NCBI RefSeq assembly: GCF_001188955.3
Contig: NZ_JPRF03000038.1
Span: 1-64,000 of the forward strand
Source: Kitasatospora aureofaciens
Lineage (GTDB): Bacteria > Actinomycetota > Actinomycetes > Streptomycetales > Streptomycetaceae
Direction: 5' to 3'
DNA: 64,000 nt
Shown here: piece by piece, positions 17,825-26,566 of the stretch
How the letters are laid out: each line of letters begins with the position of its first letter
Position numbering within the stretch: position 1 is the stretch's first letter
Program-made: the position numbers and the translations under genes
Notes under the pieces: model-generated
Seen by the model: the letters and a program-made list of their open reading frames with translations, nothing else
Databases searched by the model: none
What the model was told of the DNA's origin: nothing

Positions 17825-19315
17825 ATGAACGCGATGAACAACGAACACGTCATCCTGTCCCTCGGCCCCGCTTCCGGGCAGCGGCCGGTCGTCATGCGCG
17901 GTCCGGCCGACATGGCCGAACTGTTGCCCTACTTCCTGGGGTTCTACCCCGACGACAGCATCGTCGCGGTCGGCCTCCAGGGCCCCGACCTGCACCAGGG
18001 CGGGGTCATCCGGGCGGACCTCCCGGTCTCGCCCGCGGAGTGGCCCGCCGCGGCGGAGGAGACGGCCGCTCTGCTGGTCGCACTCTCCGAGCGGCACGGC
18101 GGCCGGCCGCTCCAGGTGCTCCTCTACCTCTGCCAGGATCCGGTCACGGCGCACGCACCGCCGCCGGTGGAGCGCCTGCGGCCGTTGGCCGACGACCTGC
18201 GCGGGGCCTTCGGGCGCAGGGGAGTGGCGGTCAAGGAGTCGCTGTGCGTCTCGGACGATCGCTGGTGGTCCTTCCTCTGCCGCCGCGAGGGGTGCTGCGA
18301 TCCGGCGGGCTATCCGGTGCGGCGCGGGCCCGATCCGGGCCCGGCGGCCGCTGCCGCGACGGTGGCCGGACTGGTGCCGCGCGGCAGCCGGAAAGCGATC
18401 GTCGGCGCGCTGGCCCCGCTCGGCCCGCCGGAGGACGCCCCGCAGCGCGAGGCGCTCGTGCGGGCCGAGTCCCTGGCGGCGGGTGTCTCCCGGGAGCGGG
18501 GCCTCGAACTGCTGGAGCAGGCCTTCGCGGAGTTCGCGGCCGGGGCCAGGGAACTCGACGAGCAGCGGACGGCCCGGCTGCTGTTCGCCCTGCGGGACCG
18601 CCTCATCCGGGACCGCGGCGTCGAGTACGTCCGGCCCGTCGAGCTCGCCCCCGCCGAGCGCCTCTGGCGCTTCCTCGCCCGGCGCGCCGTGCCGCCGTAC
18701 GAGGGCTGTGCGGTGGCCCCGCTCACCCTGCTGGCCTGGGCGTCCTGGGTCGCCGGGGACACGGCCACCGCCCGGGTGGTGCTCGCCCACGTCCTGCGGC
18801 TCGCCCCGGACTACCTGCTGGCCGAGCTGCTCTACGAGTCGATGAACGACGGCATGACGCCCGGGGCGCTGCTGGCCGCCGTCGAGGCCCAGCGGCGACG
18901 GCGCGAGGAGCGCGCGGCCACGGCGCAGTCCGGGCCGGAACCGGATCCCGGGCCTGCCACGGGCCGCGGGCCGGGGCCGCAGGGGCCCGGCCATCCCCCG
19001 GGCGGCGGTCGCCGACGGCGGCGGGGCGGTCGGCGGAAGGCCGGGCCCACGGCCGTGGGCCCGGCCGAACGGAGCTCCGGCAGCCCCGGCGCTCCCTCCG
19101 GCTCCGGCGAGTCACGGCCGGAGGGGAGCGGTTCCGGGCCGGTCGCCCTGCTCCCGGCCCCCGGGTGCGGTCCGGTGACCGGGGCGCGGCCGGCCCGGGG
19201 CGTGCGGCTGGGCCGGGCGGGGGCCTGTGCCGTGGCCGCCCTCCGGTCCGGCACCGGGCTCCACCGATGCCGGACCGGACGGCAGGCGGCAAGAGGAGCC
19301 CACCGTGCCCGGTGA
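17825..19315 (+). CDS. DUF4192-domain protein with basic low-complexity tail
   Basis: A 496-residue protein. The DUF4192 domain covers residues 5-360, starting with LSLGPASGQRPVVMRGPADMAELLPYFLGFYPDDSIVAVGL and including the usual YPVRRGPDP and LLTLLAWASWVAGDTATARVVL-type segments. The C-terminal 130 residues are disordered Pro/Gly/Arg with a run of arginines (GGGRRRRRGGRR), possibly nucleic-acid binding. DUF4192 proteins are widespread in actinomycetes and have no assigned function. Several in-frame starts exist (ATG 17804, 17825, 17834); I chose 17825 because homologues begin close to this Met. It is divergent from recQ. Confidence 0.8.
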   Translation: MNAMNNEHVILSLGPASGQRPVVMRGPADMAELLPYFLGFYPDDSIVAVGLQGPDLHQGGVIRADLPVSPAEWPAAAEETAALLVALSERHGGRPLQVLLYLCQDPVTAHAPPPVERLRPLADDLRGAFGRRGVAVKESLCVSDDRWWSFLCRREGCCDPAGYPVRRGPDPGPAAAAATVAGLVPRGSRKAIVGALAPLGPPEDAPQREALVRAESLAAGVSRERGLELLEQAFAEFAAGARELDEQRTARLLFALRDRLIRDRGVEYVRPVELAPAERLWRFLARRAVPPYEGCAVAPLTLLAWASWVAGDTATARVVLAHVLRLAPDYLLAELLYESMNDGMTPGALLAAVEAQRRRREERAATAQSGPEPDPGPATGRGPGPQGPGHPPGGGRRRRRGGRRKAGPTAVGPAERSSGSPGAPSGSGESRPEGSGSGPVALLPAPGCGPVTGARPARGVRLGRAGACAVAALRSGTGLHRCRTGRQAARGAHRAR

Positions 19316-19346
19316 ACCGCTCGCCGCCCCACCGGTCGGAAGGCCG

Positions 19347-20660
19347 CTAGGCCTCGCCGTGCGCCATCTTGATCAGCCGGTCCAGCACCTTGCCGCCGCT
19401 CACCCGCAGGCCGTCGTGCTCCCATTCGTTGGTGATCCAGGTCCGCAGGCCGCGCACCGCGCGGGCGGTCTCCAGCGAGTCGGCGGTGTCCACGCACATG
19501 TCGTCGTGGTACACCGTCGCCACGACGGGCACGGTGTTGGCGGCCAGGCGCGCCGGGTCGTAGAGGTCGGGCCAGTCGGTGCGGGCGGCGAGCAGCTCCG
19601 CGGTCTCCTTCAGCGGGCGCAGCGCCGGGTCGGCGTCGAACATCCAGGGGTAGATCATCTCCCCGGTGAACAGCACCGGAGCGCCGGTCTCCAGCGCCGT
19701 GCGGGCGTCGAACTCCGGGAACTCCTTGCGGACCCGCTCGGCCGACCAGGCCGTGCTGCCCGGGTCCACCGAGCGCTGGCCGTAGATCGACTCGTGCAGC
19801 ACGGCGTACAGCGGTCCCTCGGCGAAGGAGAGCCGGGCCTGGACACCGGCCAGGAAGGTGTCGGAGAGTTCGGGCCCGGCCGGGCCCTCCACCCAGGCCT
19901 CCTCCAACAGGTAGTGCAGGGCGCCGGAGCCACTGCCGCCGACGAACATCATTCCGAGCACCTGGAAGGCCTCGACGGTGAGCAGCCCGCCGTCCGGCAG
20001 GGTGGCGGGGGAGTCGGCGAGGTGGGCGACGATCCGCCGCACGGCCTCGACGTCCTGCGGGAAGCGGCGGTAGTGCTCCTCGTTCTTGCGGACAACGCGC
20101 GGGTAGGCGGCGCGGTAGACGTCGTCGGCCGAGCTGCGGAGGCCGGCCAGGCCGCCGGTGATGAAGGCCTCGGTCAGGCCCTCGGGGGCGAACGAGAGGT
20201 AGGTGAGGGTGCAGAAGCCGCCGAAGCTCTGGCCGAGCACGCTCCAGCGCTTCCCGGCGCCGAGCAGCCGGTGGCGGATCAGCTCGGCGTCCCGGACGAT
20301 CGAGTCCGCGCGGAAGTGGGCCAGGTAGTCCGCCTGTTCCTGCGGGCCGCCGCGACGGGCGAGGGTCTGCCGGGTCGCCGGCGTGGACCGCCCGGTGCCG
20401 CGCTGGTCGAGCAGCAGGACCCGGTAGTCGTCCAGGGCGCGATCCAGCCAGGTGTCCCGGCCGAGCGGGCGGGCGGCCTTGCCGCCGGGGCCGCCCTGGA
20501 GGAAGAGCAGCCAGGGCAGGTCGTCCCGCTCGCGGCCGGAGGCCACCACCTCGCGGGCGTACACCTCGATCTGCTCCCCCTCGGGGGAGGCGTGGTCGAG
20601 CGGGACCTGGAAGACGTGGTCGGTCGTGACAATCCCGGGCAGTCGGCTGACGGTGGACAT
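19347..20660 (-). CDS. Proline iminopeptidase-family alpha/beta hydrolase (S33)
   Basis: A 437-residue serine peptidase of family S33. The oxyanion stretch LLFLQGGPGGKA lies near residue 50, DQRGTGRS near 88, and the nucleophile elbow GQSFGG near residue 143. The C-terminal VVATVYHDDMCVD supplies the expected Asp/His region. Family members release N-terminal proline from peptides in the cytoplasm. The ATG at 20660 is preceded by GAGGAG. It is convergent with the DUF4192 gene and monocistronic. Confidence 0.87.
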   Translation of the reverse strand: MSTVSRLPGIVTTDHVFQVPLDHASPEGEQIEVYAREVVASGRERDDLPWLLFLQGGPGGKAARPLGRDTWLDRALDDYRVLLLDQRGTGRSTPATRQTLARRGGPQEQADYLAHFRADSIVRDAELIRHRLLGAGKRWSVLGQSFGGFCTLTYLSFAPEGLTEAFITGGLAGLRSSADDVYRAAYPRVVRKNEEHYRRFPQDVEAVRRIVAHLADSPATLPDGGLLTVEAFQVLGMMFVGGSGSGALHYLLEEAWVEGPAGPELSDTFLAGVQARLSFAEGPLYAVLHESIYGQRSVDPGSTAWSAERVRKEFPEFDARTALETGAPVLFTGEMIYPWMFDADPALRPLKETAELLAARTDWPDLYDPARLAANTVPVVATVYHDDMCVDTADSLETARAVRGLRTWITNEWEHDGLRVSGGKVLDRLIKMAHGEA

Positions 20661-21123
20661 GCAACTCCTCGGTCTCTGCTGGTCACAGCGGTTGCGTCGC
20701 GGTCCACGGGATCACCGGGTAGGGGCGCCGCGACCCCCGCACCGTATCCTGGCGCGGTCGAGCACCGGTTCGACCGTCCTCGTCCGCCGAACCGGCCGGC
20801 CGGTGGTGACGGGACCCTTCCGCGACGGTCCGACGGAGGTGGCACGACCTCCCGGTGGGGCGGGCACGACCAGCGGTGGCCGTGCCGGGCGTGACCTGGC
20901 GGCGGTGCGCGGCGTTCACCCGGGGGACCCTACGCCCGGACGGTGTCCGACCACAGCCCGGGTCGGAGTGGCCGCCCGGCGGTGCGGACCCGCGGCGGGC
21001 GCGGGCCGCGAGCGCAGGTCGCCACGGGCAGGTCGCCACGTACAGGGCGTCACCGGCGGGCTGCGGCGTCGGACCTGACGGGGCACCGGGCGCGACGACG
21101 TGCCCGACGCGAAGGCGCGGCGC

Positions 21124-21144
21124 GCGGTACCGGACCGGTACCGC
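21124..21144. promoter_or_regulatory. 21-bp perfect palindrome (putative operator)
   Basis: Arms GCGGTACCGG and CCGGTACCGC flank a single A. It lies about 160 bp upstream of the debranching-like gene and could bind a regulator of glycogen metabolism; unproven. Confidence 0.5.
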
Positions 21145-21194
21145 ACACCGCATGGCACGGCCCACCGCCGGGTACGGCCAGACACGGCACACCC

Positions 21195-21218
21195 GCCGAC
21201 GGGGCGAGCCCCGTCGGC
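21195..21218. promoter_or_regulatory. 24-bp palindrome (operator or hairpin)
   Basis: Perfect 11-bp arms GCCGACGGGGC and GCCCCGTCGGC are separated by GA, 84 bp before the start codon. It may be an operator or an attenuator-like hairpin in the leader. Confidence 0.5.
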
Positions 21219-21301
21219 CGGGCAATGTCAGCACGCGACCGAGCATGCTCGCGGCCCACCGGCCTGACCAGCCACCGGACCGCCGAGGGGAGGAGAGTCC
21301 G

Positions 21302-23434
21302 GTGACCGCCATGAGGCCACTGCAGGCCATGCCGACCGAGAGCGTGGTCGGCGCGCCCAGACCGGCCGGCCGTCCCGACCAGGGACCGGCGGCCGGGCCC
21401 GCAGGCGCAGCCGTCGGCCCCGGACGGCCCATGGCCCCGCCGCGCCCCCAGCCCCCGGCCGTCCACCACGCGCTGCTCTGCGTCAACGCCCCCGCGATGG
21501 CCGCCTCCGGCCCGGACGGCCAGCTGCGCGGCCACGGCCTGCACGGCTTCTACCGCAACGGCGTCCGGGTGCTGGCCCGGATGGAACTGCGGCTGGGCGG
21601 CATGGAACCGCTGCCGCTCCAGGGCACCCTGACCAGCGCCGCCCAGGCCCGCTTCCTCGGCGCCGTCCGCGTCCCCGGCGACCTCGACCCGGATCCGGCG
21701 CTCACCGTCGAGCGGCTGCGCCACGCGGACGGCGTGGAGACCGTGACCGTGCGCAACACCGGTGCCCGGCCCGCCCGGCTGCCGCTGGAGATCGCCCTCG
21801 GCACCGACCTCGGCCCGGTCGGCGAGATCGCCGCCGGACACCGGCCGCCCGACCTGCCCGGGCAGGTGCAGTCCGCCGGGCTGCGCTGGTCCGGCCCGGT
21901 GCACAGTGCCGTGGTCAGCGCCAAGCCCTCCCCGCACGCCGTCCTGGCCGGGGCCGGGGTGCTCCGCTGGGACCTGGAGGTCCAGCCCGGCGCCCGCTGG
22001 TCGGTCGAGCTGCGCGCCGAGCTCGAGAGTGCCCCCGGCGGCCCGCGGCCGCCCGCCGGGCGCGGCACCGGCGTCCCGCTGCCCTGGGCCGAACCGGAGG
22101 TGCGCAGCGACGATCCGCGTGCTGCCCTGCTGGTCGACCGTTCCCTGGACGCCCTCAGTGGACTGCTGTTCGCCGACCCGGACCGCCTGACCGACCTCTA
22201 TCCGGCGGCCGGCGCGCCCTGGCGCTTCGGCCTCGCTCCGGCCGACGCGCTCTGGGCCGCCCGGCTGACCCTTCCGCTCGGCACCCGGCTCGCGGCCGGC
22301 ACCCTGCGCGCGCTGGCCCGCCGCCAGCAGCTCACCCCCGCCCCGGGCCGCACCGAGGGTCTGCTGCCCGGCGCCCTGCGGCACGGCGGCCCCGAACTGC
22401 CGCCCACCTGCACGGCCACCGAGGCCACCCTGCTGTTCGTCACCGTGCTGGCCGAGGCCTGGCGTTGGGGGATGCCCCGGATGGAGGTCGCCGAACTGCT
22501 CCCGGCCGCCGAGCGGGTGCTGGCCGCGCTGCGCGAGGGCCTGGTCGACGGCTTCGTCACCGACCTGAGCCGTCCGGCGCAGGAGCGGGCCGCCCACCCG
22601 GTGGCCGCCCGCGCCGAGGTCCAGGCGCAGGCCCATCGCGCCGCGCTGCACGGCGCCGAACTCCTGGAGGCCTTCGGCAGGCCGGGAGCCGAGGAGTGGC
22701 GGAGCTGGGCCGCCGGGCTGCGCGGGCGCTTCCGCGAGCGGTTCTGGATCGACGACCTCTCCGGCGGCCGCCCCGCCGCCGGACTGGCCCCGGGCGGCCA
22801 CCCGTTGCCGGCCCTCGCCGGCTCCCTGGTGCACCTGCTCGACACCGGGCTCGCCGTCGACGGCGACCGGCACGAGAGCCTGCTGGACCGCGAACAGACC
22901 CGGCTGTTCGCCCAGCGCCTGGTCGCGCCCGAACTGGACAGCGGCTGGGGCCTGCGCACGCTCACCGCGAAGTCCCCCCGCTTCAACCCGCTGGGCCACC
23001 GCGGTGGCGCGGTGCGGATCCACGAGACGGCGCTGGCGATCGCCGGACTCGCCGAGGCCGGTCACGAGAACGAGGCTGGCGCCCTGCTGGAGGGCCTGCT
23101 CGCCGCCTCCGCCCACTTCGAGGGACGGCTGCCGGAGATGTACGCGGGGGAGCAGCGCGCCCCCGGCTGCCCACCGGTGCCGCACCCGGCCGCCTGCCGC
23201 CCGGCAGCTGTCTCCGCGGCCGGAGCCGTTCACGCGGTGTTCGCGCTCGCCGGCGTCCGGCCCGACGTCCCGGGCGGCCGTGTGCTGGTCCGCCCGGCCA
23301 GCACCGCCCCGCTCGGCGAACTCGAGCTGACCGGCCTGCGGGTGGCGGGCGAGCCCTTCTCGGTCCGGGTGAGCCGGATCGGGGTCGCGATGGTGGAGGA
23401 GGCGTCCGCCGAACTGCAGCTGGTCGCCCGCTGA
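21302..23434 (+). CDS. Glycogen debranching enzyme-like (amylo-alpha-1,6-glucosidase family)
   Basis: A 710-residue protein. The first 55 residues are Pro/Ala-rich. A GDE N-terminal beta domain (GHGLHGFYRNGVRVLARMELRLGG, residues 75-260) follows. Then comes an alpha/alpha-barrel (residues 290-690) with SGWGLRTLTAKSPRFNPLGHRGGAVRIHE and a late CRPAAVSAAGAVHAVFALAG, as in bacterial amylo-alpha-1,6-glucosidase-like proteins. The family trims or debranches alpha-glucans. GTG 21302 lies six bases after GGAGGAG; ATG 21311 is possible. The true substrate is uncertain. Confidence 0.8.
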   Translation: MTAMRPLQAMPTESVVGAPRPAGRPDQGPAAGPAGAAVGPGRPMAPPRPQPPAVHHALLCVNAPAMAASGPDGQLRGHGLHGFYRNGVRVLARMELRLGGMEPLPLQGTLTSAAQARFLGAVRVPGDLDPDPALTVERLRHADGVETVTVRNTGARPARLPLEIALGTDLGPVGEIAAGHRPPDLPGQVQSAGLRWSGPVHSAVVSAKPSPHAVLAGAGVLRWDLEVQPGARWSVELRAELESAPGGPRPPAGRGTGVPLPWAEPEVRSDDPRAALLVDRSLDALSGLLFADPDRLTDLYPAAGAPWRFGLAPADALWAARLTLPLGTRLAAGTLRALARRQQLTPAPGRTEGLLPGALRHGGPELPPTCTATEATLLFVTVLAEAWRWGMPRMEVAELLPAAERVLAALREGLVDGFVTDLSRPAQERAAHPVAARAEVQAQAHRAALHGAELLEAFGRPGAEEWRSWAAGLRGRFRERFWIDDLSGGRPAAGLAPGGHPLPALAGSLVHLLDTGLAVDGDRHESLLDREQTRLFAQRLVAPELDSGWGLRTLTAKSPRFNPLGHRGGAVRIHETALAIAGLAEAGHENEAGALLEGLLAASAHFEGRLPEMYAGEQRAPGCPPVPHPAACRPAAVSAAGAVHAVFALAGVRPDVPGGRVLVRPASTAPLGELELTGLRVAGEPFSVRVSRIGVAMVEEASAELQLVAR

Positions 23435-23439
23435 CACCA

Positions 23440-23464
23440 GGGCGCGCCCCGGTGCCGCGCGCCC
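23440..23464 (+). terminator. Hairpin after the debranching-like gene
   Basis: Arms GGGCGCG (23440-23446) and CGCGCCC (23458-23464) lie just after the stop. Confidence 0.5.
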
Positions 23465-23605
23465 GGCGTGAACCGTCGGACACGCCCCGGGCCGGCTGAA
23501 GGCGCCCATGGTGCGCGCCGCGCGGTCCGCGGCCGCCCGTGCGCGAACCGTGCCGGGCCGCCACGGTCACCGGCACTGCGCGCTCCGCGCACGGGCCTGT
23601 GCTTA

Positions 23606-23620
23606 TCGTCAGAGAGACGA
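23606..23620. promoter_or_regulatory. Putative autoregulatory operator of the Nudix regulator
   Basis: TCGTC-AGAGA-GACGA is a perfect 5-bp dyad two bases before the first possible start codon, inside an A/T-enriched segment (CTTATCGTC ... GACGACTAT). The position suits autorepression by the NrtR-like product. Confidence 0.45.
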
Positions 23621-23622
23621 CT

Positions 23623-24393
23623 ATGATCGTCGCCATGTCGCGCTACGATCCGTCGGCCTTCCCCCCGTTCGCTGTCACGGTTGACCTGGTGGTTCTGACG
23701 GTGCGCGACCACTCGCTCTGCGCCCTGCTGGTCAGACGGGGCGAGCCGCCCTACCAGGGGTACTGGGCGCTGCCTGGCGGCTTCGTGCGCCCGGACGAGG
23801 GCCTGGCCGAGGCGGCCTCCCGTGAGCTGGCCGAGGAGACCGGCCTGCGCGCCCACTCCGCCCCTGGCCACGAGGCGGTAGGCCCCGGCGCGGCCGGCGC
23901 CCATCTGGAGCAGCTCGCCACCTACGGCCACCCGCAGCGCGACCCCCGGATGCGCGTGGTCAGCGTCGCCTACCTGGTGCTCGCCCCCGACCTCCCGACC
24001 CCCAGGGCCGGCGGCGACGCCAGCAGCGCCCGCTGGGCCCCGGTCAGCGAACTCCTCGGCGAGAGCCCGGCCGACGGAGTCCCGCTCGCCTTCGACCACG
24101 GGCTGATCCTCGCCGACGGCGTGGAGCGCGCCCGCTCCAAGATCGAGTACTCCTCCCTGGCGACGGCCTTCTGCCCGCCCGAGTTCACGGTGGGCGAGCT
24201 GCGTCGCGTCTACGAGGCCGTCTGGGGCGTCGCCCTCGACCCGCGCAACTTCCACCGCAAGGTCACCGGCACCCCCGGGTTCCTCCTCCCTTCCGGCGGC
24301 ACGACCACCCGTCAGGGCGGACGCCCGGCCCAGCTCTTCACCGCCGGTGGCGCGACCGTCCTCAACCCGCCCATGCTCCGCCCCGACTCCTGA
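23623..24393 (+). CDS. NrtR-like Nudix-domain transcriptional regulator
   Basis: A 256-residue protein. The N-terminal Nudix domain (residues 12-150) has the Nudix box region GGFVRPDEGLAEAASRELAEETGL. A C-terminal winged helix (residues 175-245) is typical of NrtR: CPPEFTVGELRRVYEAVWGVALDPRNFHRKV. NrtR proteins bind NAD-pathway metabolites such as ADP-ribose and control NAD, pentose or related genes; here no NAD genes are adjacent. The Nudix box is close to the active consensus (GX5EX7REUXEEXGU), so hydrolysis is possible. Starts at 23623 and 23635 are both plausible, with a very short or no leader. Confidence 0.85.
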   Translation: MIVAMSRYDPSAFPPFAVTVDLVVLTVRDHSLCALLVRRGEPPYQGYWALPGGFVRPDEGLAEAASRELAEETGLRAHSAPGHEAVGPGAAGAHLEQLATYGHPQRDPRMRVVSVAYLVLAPDLPTPRAGGDASSARWAPVSELLGESPADGVPLAFDHGLILADGVERARSKIEYSSLATAFCPPEFTVGELRRVYEAVWGVALDPRNFHRKVTGTPGFLLPSGGTTTRQGGRPAQLFTAGGATVLNPPMLRPDS

Positions 24394-24463
24394 ACACCCC
24401 GGCCCTCCGCGCATCCCGGCTCCTGAGCATTCCGGCTCCTGCGCACCCCGCCCCCTGCGCACC
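24383..24463 (+). repeat. Five 16-17-bp tandem repeats spanning the stop codon
   Basis: Degenerate units of the form CCGGCTCCTGCGCACC (24383-24398, 24399-24415, 24416-24431, 24432-24447, 24448-24463). The first contains the TGA stop of the Nudix gene. Confidence 0.7.
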
Positions 24464-24615
24464 CGAGGCCCCCTACAGTCCCCGCTCCGCACCCGGCGCC
24501 GCCGGGACCGGCCGAACGGCCCCGGCCCGTGGGCCACGACGACGGACCCGACGCACAGTGGCGTTGGACGCTTCGGTCACCGGACCGAAGGCCTTCGCAC
24601 GGCGGGAGCCCCGTG

Positions 24616-24900
24616 ATGACCACCAACGACAACCGCGCCGGGCAGCGGAGCCTCATCGAGAGCCAGGTGGCGGACTTCAAGAACCTCAGCGCGACCGCCA
24701 CCAGGACCGCGAGGCAGCTGGCCGCCCTGAAGGCCGAGCCGCACGCCGACCCGGCCACGATCGCCTCCGTGCAGGAGACCCTGAGCGCCGAGGAGGAGCA
24801 GCTCGCCGAGATGGCCGCCGCGGGCAAGGCCGCCGTCGAGGAGTTCCAGGGAGAGTGCGTCGGTCAAACCCTCCCGCCCGGTGCCGCGGAGTTCTGCTGA
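24616..24900 (+). CDS. Small coiled-coil protein of unknown function
   Basis: A 94-residue acidic protein that should be almost entirely helical (residues 8-78 with heptad-like Leu/Ala spacing: SLIESQVADFKNLSATATRTARQLAALK). It ends in a short Pro/Gly segment with two Cys, the last being the C-terminal residue. ATG 24616 follows GGGAG. It stands alone between the Nudix regulator and the ABC genes. I do not recognise a named family. Confidence 0.6.
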   Translation: MTTNDNRAGQRSLIESQVADFKNLSATATRTARQLAALKAEPHADPATIASVQETLSAEEEQLAEMAAAGKAAVEEFQGECVGQTLPPGAAEFC

Positions 24901-25105
24901 CCGATCCGCCGACCCCGGACCGGCGGAACACGGACGGCCCCCGGTCACCCCCGCCGCGTGAATCGCAGGATCGGATTGTCCCCTGATCGGGTGAGGCAGG
25001 CGGGCGGCGGGCCCGTGGCGTTTCGGTAATGCCCGGAATCGGCGTTGTCGACCCCTAATGTGCTGGCGTCGAGCAGGTAGGCCGAGGGCATGGGAGCAGC
25101 CAGCG

Positions 25106-26563
25106 ATGATCCAGATCACCGGACTGACCAAGGTCCGTCACAAGGGCGCACCGCCCATCGTGCTCGATGTGACCTTCGACGCCCGGCCCGGCATGGTGAC
25201 CGTGCTGCTCGGCGACGAGGGCGCCGGCAAGTCCACCGCGCTACGGCTGATGCTCGAACTCGAACGCGGCCAGGGCGTCACGCTCTTCGACGGCCGCCCC
25301 TACCGCCGGATCCGGCGTCCCGAGCGTCAGATCGGTGTGCTGCTGTCCGGGCCGGGGGACGGCGCCACCGCGGTGGCCGGAAACCCTGGGCGCAAGGCGC
25401 GCGGCCACCTGCGGATGCTGGCCGCGGCCGTCGGCGTCCCCGTCCGGCGGGCCGACGAGCTGCTGGAGCAGACCCGGTTGTCCGCCGTCGCCGAGCAGCG
25501 GCTGCGCACCTTCTCACCGGGCATGCACCGCCGACTCTCGCTTGCCGCCGCACTGCTCGGCGACCCCGGCACACTCCTGCTGGACGCGCCCACCGAAGGC
25601 CTGTCCCCGCGCAACGTCGAGTGGTTCCACTCCTTCCTACGCTCCTTCGCCGTCGCGGGCGGAACGGTGCTGGTGACCACCCGGACCCCGCGGGAGGCCG
25701 CGCAGCTCGCGGACCGGGTGGTCACTCTGGACCGCGGCCGTCTGGTGGCCGACCAGCCGGTCGCGGAGTTCTGCCGGACCAGGCTCAGCCCCGAGGTGGC
25801 CGTCCGGGGGCCGCAGATGGCCCGGCTGGCCGACATGCTGGTCAACCAGGGCGCCCGGGTGCGCCCGGACGGCGGCGCGGGCCTCGCGGTGGCGGGCATC
25901 GACCGCACCGAGATCGGTGAACTCGCCTATCGCAACGGGATCCTGCTGCACGAACTGGCCGACCGGGTGGTCGAGCAGCCGGTGCCCCGCGCCGCCCCGC
26001 CGGTGACCTCGGGAAACTCCGGGCACCTCGGCCTCCAGCGGGATTCCGAGGCAGCACACGAGACCGCACAGGAGATGGCGCACGCGTCGGCCCACACCTC
26101 CGTCACCGAGGCCACGCCGCCGACCCCGGAGCCGAGTGCCACCCCGGCACCTCTGCCCACGCTCCCCGACCGCCCCGCCTCCGCCGTCCCGACCGTCCCG
26201 GAGCCAGCCACGGAGGGCCGAGCCCGGGACGACGCGGCGGTCCGGCCCACCCGAGCGTTGCCTGTCGCTGCAGTGACGGCCGTCCTGCCCGCCCTCACCG
26301 CGGCCCCGCAGGCGGACCACGCACCCGCCGTCGACCGGCTCCTCCGCAACCAGCTGACCCCCGCCGCCCGCCCCACCCCGGCCCCCGAGCCCGCGCGCAC
26401 CGAGCCCGCCCGCACCGAGCCCGTCCGCTCCGATGCCGCCCCCACCCAGCCCTCGCAGTACCGCGAGAGCGCTGCCGACCTGCTCAGTGACGACACCGTC
26501 CGCCTCGGCCGGGTCACCGCCGGCAAGACTCCCGCCACCCCCGACGACCACCGGAGCGAGTGA
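25106..26563 (+). CDS. ABC transporter ATP-binding protein with degenerate catalytic motifs and long tail
   Basis: A 485-residue protein. The ATPase domain is residues 1-225, with an intact Walker A GDEGAGKST (36-44). The signature is FSPGMHRR instead of LSGGQ. Walker B is LLLDAPTEGL with Ala161 where the catalytic Glu should be. The switch His is replaced by Arg193 (VTTR). Residues 320-485 are a disordered Pro/Thr/Ala tail. It should bind ATP but hydrolyse it poorly on its own. It lies three bases upstream of a membrane protein, its likely partner, and one gene-pair upstream of whiH. Confidence 0.85.
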   Translation: MIQITGLTKVRHKGAPPIVLDVTFDARPGMVTVLLGDEGAGKSTALRLMLELERGQGVTLFDGRPYRRIRRPERQIGVLLSGPGDGATAVAGNPGRKARGHLRMLAAAVGVPVRRADELLEQTRLSAVAEQRLRTFSPGMHRRLSLAAALLGDPGTLLLDAPTEGLSPRNVEWFHSFLRSFAVAGGTVLVTTRTPREAAQLADRVVTLDRGRLVADQPVAEFCRTRLSPEVAVRGPQMARLADMLVNQGARVRPDGGAGLAVAGIDRTEIGELAYRNGILLHELADRVVEQPVPRAAPPVTSGNSGHLGLQRDSEAAHETAQEMAHASAHTSVTEATPPTPEPSATPAPLPTLPDRPASAVPTVPEPATEGRARDDAAVRPTRALPVAAVTAVLPALTAAPQADHAPAVDRLLRNQLTPAARPTPAPEPARTEPARTEPVRSDAAPTQPSQYRESAADLLSDDTVRLGRVTAGKTPATPDDHRSE

Positions 26564-26566
26564 ACC

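Larger units (their letters stand above)
20661..21301. other. Long non-coding gap with two strong palindromes
   Basis: This is 641 bp between the divergent peptidase and debranching-like genes. No ORF here has a convincing start signal together with normal codon use; the open frames are GC artefacts. It holds two striking dyads, listed separately, and a strong ribosome binding site at its right end (GGAGGAG, 21289-21295). Confidence 0.6.

Noticed and set aside
24383..24463. CRISPR array
   Set aside because: The repeats are contiguous 16-mers without unique spacers, and there are no cas genes.
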